Origin: Flavobacteriales bacterium UBA1993
GTDB lineage: Bacteria > Bacteroidota > Bacteroidia > Flavobacteriales_G > Salibacteraceae
Length of the DNA: 15,063 bases
Assembly (NCBI GenBank): GCA_002336485.1
Contig: DDCZ01000069.1
Location: 1 to 15,063 of the forward strand
Reading direction: 5' to 3'
In this document: positions 12,314 to 15,063 of the stretch, piece by piece
How the letters are laid out: each line of letters starts with the position of its first letter
How positions within the stretch are numbered: position 1 is the first letter of the stretch
The notes under the pieces: model-generated
Told to the model about the DNA's origin: nothing
The model's database searches: none
Seen by the model: the letters and a program-made list of their open reading frames with translations, nothing else
Program-made: the position numbers and the translations under genes

Positions 12314-14317
12314 TTACTTGTATGATCGTTGCTTTAATTCAATATCGTTAAAAGTCAGCTCTTCTTTGTGCACTTTGGCTTCACTTGGGCTTCCAGTCCA
12401 TTCCCAAGCCGCAGCATACGCAAAATTCTTATCGTCTCTCAGCGCCTCGCCTTCTGGCGTTTGAGACTCTTCTCTAAAGTGACCACCGCATGACTCTGTG
12501 CGTTCTAATGCATCCACTGCGAAGAGTTCGCCTAGTTCTAAGAAGTCGGCCACACGAGTGGCTTTTTCTAATTCTGGATTAAACTCATTCGTTGTTCCGG
12601 GAACCAACACATCAGCGTAAAACTCGGATCTGATTTGCTTGATTTCTTCAACAGCTTCCTTCAATCCTTCTGCGTTTCGGGCCATTCCAACCTTATCCCA
12701 CATCACTTTACCCAATCGTTTGTGGAAATGATCAACAGACTTAGAACCTTTGTTATTTATCAGTGCATCAAGACGCGTTTTGGTCTCTTTTTCGGCCTCC
12801 ATAAATTCTGGTGAATCATTTGGAATCGGACCCGTTCTAATATCATCAGCTAAGAAGTCGCCGATGGTATATGGCAATACGAAATATCCATCTGCCAATC
12901 CTTGCATCAATGCGGATGCGCCCAATCGGTTTGCCCCGTGATCGCTAAAATTAGCCTCTCCGGCAGCAAAGCATCCAGGAACAGTTGTCATGAGATTGTA
13001 ATCGACCCAAAGACCACCCATGGTATAGTGCACCGCAGGATAAATCATCATTGGTGTTTTGTATGGGTTGTCATCGGTGATTTTTTCATACATCTGAAAA
13101 AGGTTGCCGTACTTATCCTCGATCACCTTTTCTCCCAAGTCTCGAATTTCTGCGTCACTTGGATTATTCATATGTAAAATGTTGGCCTTTTCTTTCCCGT
13201 AGCGCATAATGGCAGATGCGAAATCAAGGTAGACAGCCTCACCTGTTTCGTTCACACCGTATCCAGCATCACATCGTTCCTTAGCCGCTCTAGAAGCTAC
13301 ATCTCTTGGAACTAGGTTGCCAAATGCGGGGTAGCGTCGTTCTAGGTAATAATCTCGTTCTTCTTCTTTTAATTCGACCGGTTTTTTCTTGCCAGATCGA
13401 ATCGATTCCACGTCTTCCTTGTTTTTTGGCACCCAGATTCGACCATCATTTCTGAGTGATTCTGACATCAACGTCAGTTTAGACTGATAATCTCCAGAGC
13501 GTGGAATACAAGTTGGATGAATCTGTGTGTAACAAGGGTTCGCGAAAAACGCACCCTTTCGGTGTGCGCGCCAAGCCGCGGTTACATTAGATCCCATGGC
13601 GTTTGTAGATAAGTAGAAAACATTGCCATAACCACCGGAGCCGAGAACAACGGCGTGTGCGGCATGTCTTTCAATTTCACCTGTAACTAAGTTTCGGGCA
13701 ATGATGCCACGAGCCTTTCCGTCTACGAGCACCATTTCTAGCATCTCATGTCGGTTATACATTTTGATTTTACCCTTGTTTATTTGGCGAGACATGGCCG
13801 AATAAGCACCAAGAAGTAATTGTTGTCCTGTTTGTCCTTTTGCGTAGAACGTCCTCGATACAAGTACGCCGCCAAATGATCGATTGTCTAGTAACCCGCC
13901 ATAATCGCGTGCAAATGGAACTCCTTGCGCCACGCACTGATCGATGATGTTTGCGCTCACCTCTGCTAAGCGGTACACGTTCGCTTCCCGCGCTCGGTAA
14001 TCTCCTCCTTTCACGGTGTCATAGAACAAACGGTAAGTCGAATCGCCATCGTTTTGATAATTCTTCGCCGCGTTTATTCCTCCTTGAGCGGCAATAGAGT
14101 GGGCACGTCTTGGGGAATCTTGAAAGCAAAAGCATTTCACGTTGTATCCCATTTCGGCAAGCGAAGCAGCCGCTGCACCTCCAGCCAATCCAGACCCAAC
14201 CACGATAACATCGATGAGACGCTTATTGGCAGGGTTTACAACATTTATGTTGTTTTTATGATTGGTCCACTTTTCTTTAATTGGACCTTCAGGTGTTTTC
14301 GAATCAAGCATTGACAT
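12314..14317 (-). CDS. sdhA: Succinate dehydrogenase/fumarate reductase flavoprotein subunit
   Basis: The 667-aa flavoprotein oxidises succinate to fumarate (or the reverse). The FAD-binding dinucleotide motif is VVGSGLAGGAAAASLAE (39-55). The covalent FAD His73 lies in RRAHSIAAQGG. Active-site candidates are His267 (TQIHPTC), Arg338 (LVPRDVASRA), His430 (PAVHYTMGGL) and Arg464 (GANRLGASAL). GEANFSDHGANRLG completes the FAD site. The C-terminal helical cap runs from about 500. Length and the frd-like insertions (KKKPVELKEEERDYYLERRYPAFGNLV) match the Bacteroidota SdhA type. The ATG at 14317 is used; an in-frame ATG two codons later is possible. It begins 17 bases after sdhC. An extended N-terminus (1-33) without a signal is normal for this branch. 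Confidence 0.97.
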   Translation of the reverse strand: MSMLDSKTPEGPIKEKWTNHKNNINVVNPANKRLIDVIVVGSGLAGGAAAASLAEMGYNVKCFCFQDSPRRAHSIAAQGGINAAKNYQNDGDSTYRLFYDTVKGGDYRAREANVYRLAEVSANIIDQCVAQGVPFARDYGGLLDNRSFGGVLVSRTFYAKGQTGQQLLLGAYSAMSRQINKGKIKMYNRHEMLEMVLVDGKARGIIARNLVTGEIERHAAHAVVLGSGGYGNVFYLSTNAMGSNVTAAWRAHRKGAFFANPCYTQIHPTCIPRSGDYQSKLTLMSESLRNDGRIWVPKNKEDVESIRSGKKKPVELKEEERDYYLERRYPAFGNLVPRDVASRAAKERCDAGYGVNETGEAVYLDFASAIMRYGKEKANILHMNNPSDAEIRDLGEKVIEDKYGNLFQMYEKITDDNPYKTPMMIYPAVHYTMGGLWVDYNLMTTVPGCFAAGEANFSDHGANRLGASALMQGLADGYFVLPYTIGDFLADDIRTGPIPNDSPEFMEAEKETKTRLDALINNKGSKSVDHFHKRLGKVMWDKVGMARNAEGLKEAVEEIKQIRSEFYADVLVPGTTNEFNPELEKATRVADFLELGELFAVDALERTESCGGHFREESQTPEGEALRDDKNFAYAAAWEWTGSPSEAKVHKEELTFNDIELKQRSYK

Positions 14318-14334
14318 TCTTGCTTAGTATTAAG

Positions 14335-15006
14335 TTATTGGACCAAAAAATGATAGAGCGCGACAATCACAAAGCCAAGTGGAACCACAATCGCATAGAT
14401 TGTTGCCAGCTTCTTGATCATTGGCGTAAATGACGAACTTCTAAACCCAACCGACTGAAATGCCGATTGAAATCCATGCATCAAGTGCAGGGATAAGAAG
14501 ACAAATGATAGAACATATAGACCGACTCGAATCGGATCATGGAATTTGTGTTGTAACTCTTCAAAGTATCGATCTTCGATATTCCAAATGCCATCAATAA
14601 ATTTCATTTTCAGCTCTGGAAGCCAGAAATCGTAAAAATGTAACCCGAGAAAAAGCATGACCATGATTCCTGTAATGATCATATTTCGGCTCATCCAAGT
14701 TGAATTCGCTTCAGGTTTAGAGTAGGAATATTGAACGGGTCGGGCCGCTCGGTTCTGCAACTCTAGAACCATTCCCATGATCAGGTGAAAGAATACGCCA
14801 AATGCAAGTACCGGTTGTAAAGCGAACTGAACCAGTGGGTTGGTGCCCATGAAATGTGAAGCAGCGTTGAATAAATCTGCGCTTATAAGAGATAGAGCAT
14901 TGATCGCTAAATGCTGCAGAAGAAAAAAGAGTAGGAAAAAGCCAGACAAGGCCATGGCAATTTTCCGAGCGATTGAAGACTTTAGAACTCCGTTTTGTGT
15001 TCCCAT
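14335..15006 (-). CDS. sdhC: Succinate dehydrogenase cytochrome b558 subunit (membrane anchor)
   Basis: The 223-aa integral membrane protein has five hydrophobic helices at about 16-42, 60-82, 107-130, 160-180 and 200-222. It matches the b558 family that acts as a single fused anchor (type B, usually di-heme) in Bacteroidota and Bacillus-like complex II, so no sdhD gene is expected. Candidate heme-ligand histidines are His32 (LLQHLAIN), His74 (FFHLIMG), His123 (GLHFYDF) and His174 or His177 (LSLHLMHGFQ). It holds the menaquinone site and docks SdhAB on the cytoplasmic side. It is the first gene of the sdhCAB operon, and its start lies 23 bases after a strong promoter -7 box. Confidence 0.95.
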   Translation of the reverse strand: MGTQNGVLKSSIARKIAMALSGFFLLFFLLQHLAINALSLISADLFNAASHFMGTNPLVQFALQPVLAFGVFFHLIMGMVLELQNRAARPVQYSYSKPEANSTWMSRNMIITGIMVMLFLGLHFYDFWLPELKMKFIDGIWNIEDRYFEELQHKFHDPIRVGLYVLSFVFLSLHLMHGFQSAFQSVGFRSSSFTPMIKKLATIYAIVVPLGFVIVALYHFLVQ

Positions 15007-15028
15007 AAATAATGTTGTAATCAGATGA

Positions 15029-15058
15029 CAAATGTAAAAGCCAAATGTTCAGGGCAAA
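15029..15058 (-). promoter_or_regulatory. Promoter of the sdhCAB operon
   Basis: On the minus strand TTTG (15058-15055), an 18-base spacer and TACATTTG (15036-15029) match both parts of the Bacteroidota housekeeping promoter (TTTG and TAnnTTTG). The box ends 22 bases before the sdhC ATG. This is the best-formed promoter in the window. Confidence 0.7.
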
Positions 15059-15063
15059 GCGAT

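Noticed and set aside
10008..14314. Plus-strand open frames inside the amidase, aminotransferase and sdh genes
   Set aside because: All are antisense shadows of well-identified enzymes and have no plausible start context.

Overview
The window looks like a chromosomal segment of a member of the Bacteroidota, probably a marine or freshwater Flavobacteriales relative. This is inferred from a type IX secretion (T9SS) sorting domain on a surface protein, a BlaI/M56-TonB regulatory pair, a SbsA-type Ig-like lipoprotein, a b558-family succinate dehydrogenase anchor, and several upstream sequences matching the phylum's -7 box TAnnTTTG. Shine-Dalgarno sequences are not evident. No ribosomal RNA or phylogenetic marker is present, so the exact lineage is not resolved.

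Accessory part (1-2100). Positions 1-116 hold no recognisable gene. Next come a small basic phage- or plasmid-like protein (117-368), a hairpin terminator, and a 133-residue HUH-type Rep-like protein (504-905). A convergent DUF4468-type secreted protein follows (923-1486). The last ~33 coding bases of the HUH gene and ~26 bases beyond it recur about 770 bp downstream (1644-1705). An array of four perfect 11-bp repeats (1571-1614) lies just before the second copy. The gene-free stretch 1487-1901 holds these repeats, a 7-bp hairpin and the terminator of a tRNA-Ala(GGC) gene (minus strand, 1902-1975). The tRNA leader contains a duplicate of the tRNA's first bases plus an inverted copy of them. 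This region looks like remnants of a small mobile or replicating element beside a tRNA gene.

Stress and regulation block (2151-4345, minus strand). It holds an M56 metallopeptidase with a TonB C-terminal domain, a BlaI-type repressor overlapping it by 4 bp, a likely operator of repeated AACTA/TAGTT half-sites, and a secreted thiol glutathione peroxidase.

Plus-strand run (4473-9532). A T9SS-exported protein with a gingipain-like (C25) core appears to lack the catalytic His/Cys. It is followed with tight overlaps by a ComF phosphoribosyltransferase-like protein, a free methionine-(R)-sulfoxide reductase (GAF fold) and a large Ig-like lipoprotein, which converges on the next block with a 12-bp 3' overlap.

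Minus-strand metabolic block (9521-15006). An omega-amidase and a methionine/glutamine-type aminotransferase overlap by 4 bp and form the transaminase/omega-amidase pair for methionine and keto-acid salvage. Upstream is a compact sdhCAB operon (succinate:menaquinone oxidoreductase, complex II) with a good promoter at 15029-15058 (TTTG, 18-bp spacer, TACATTTG).
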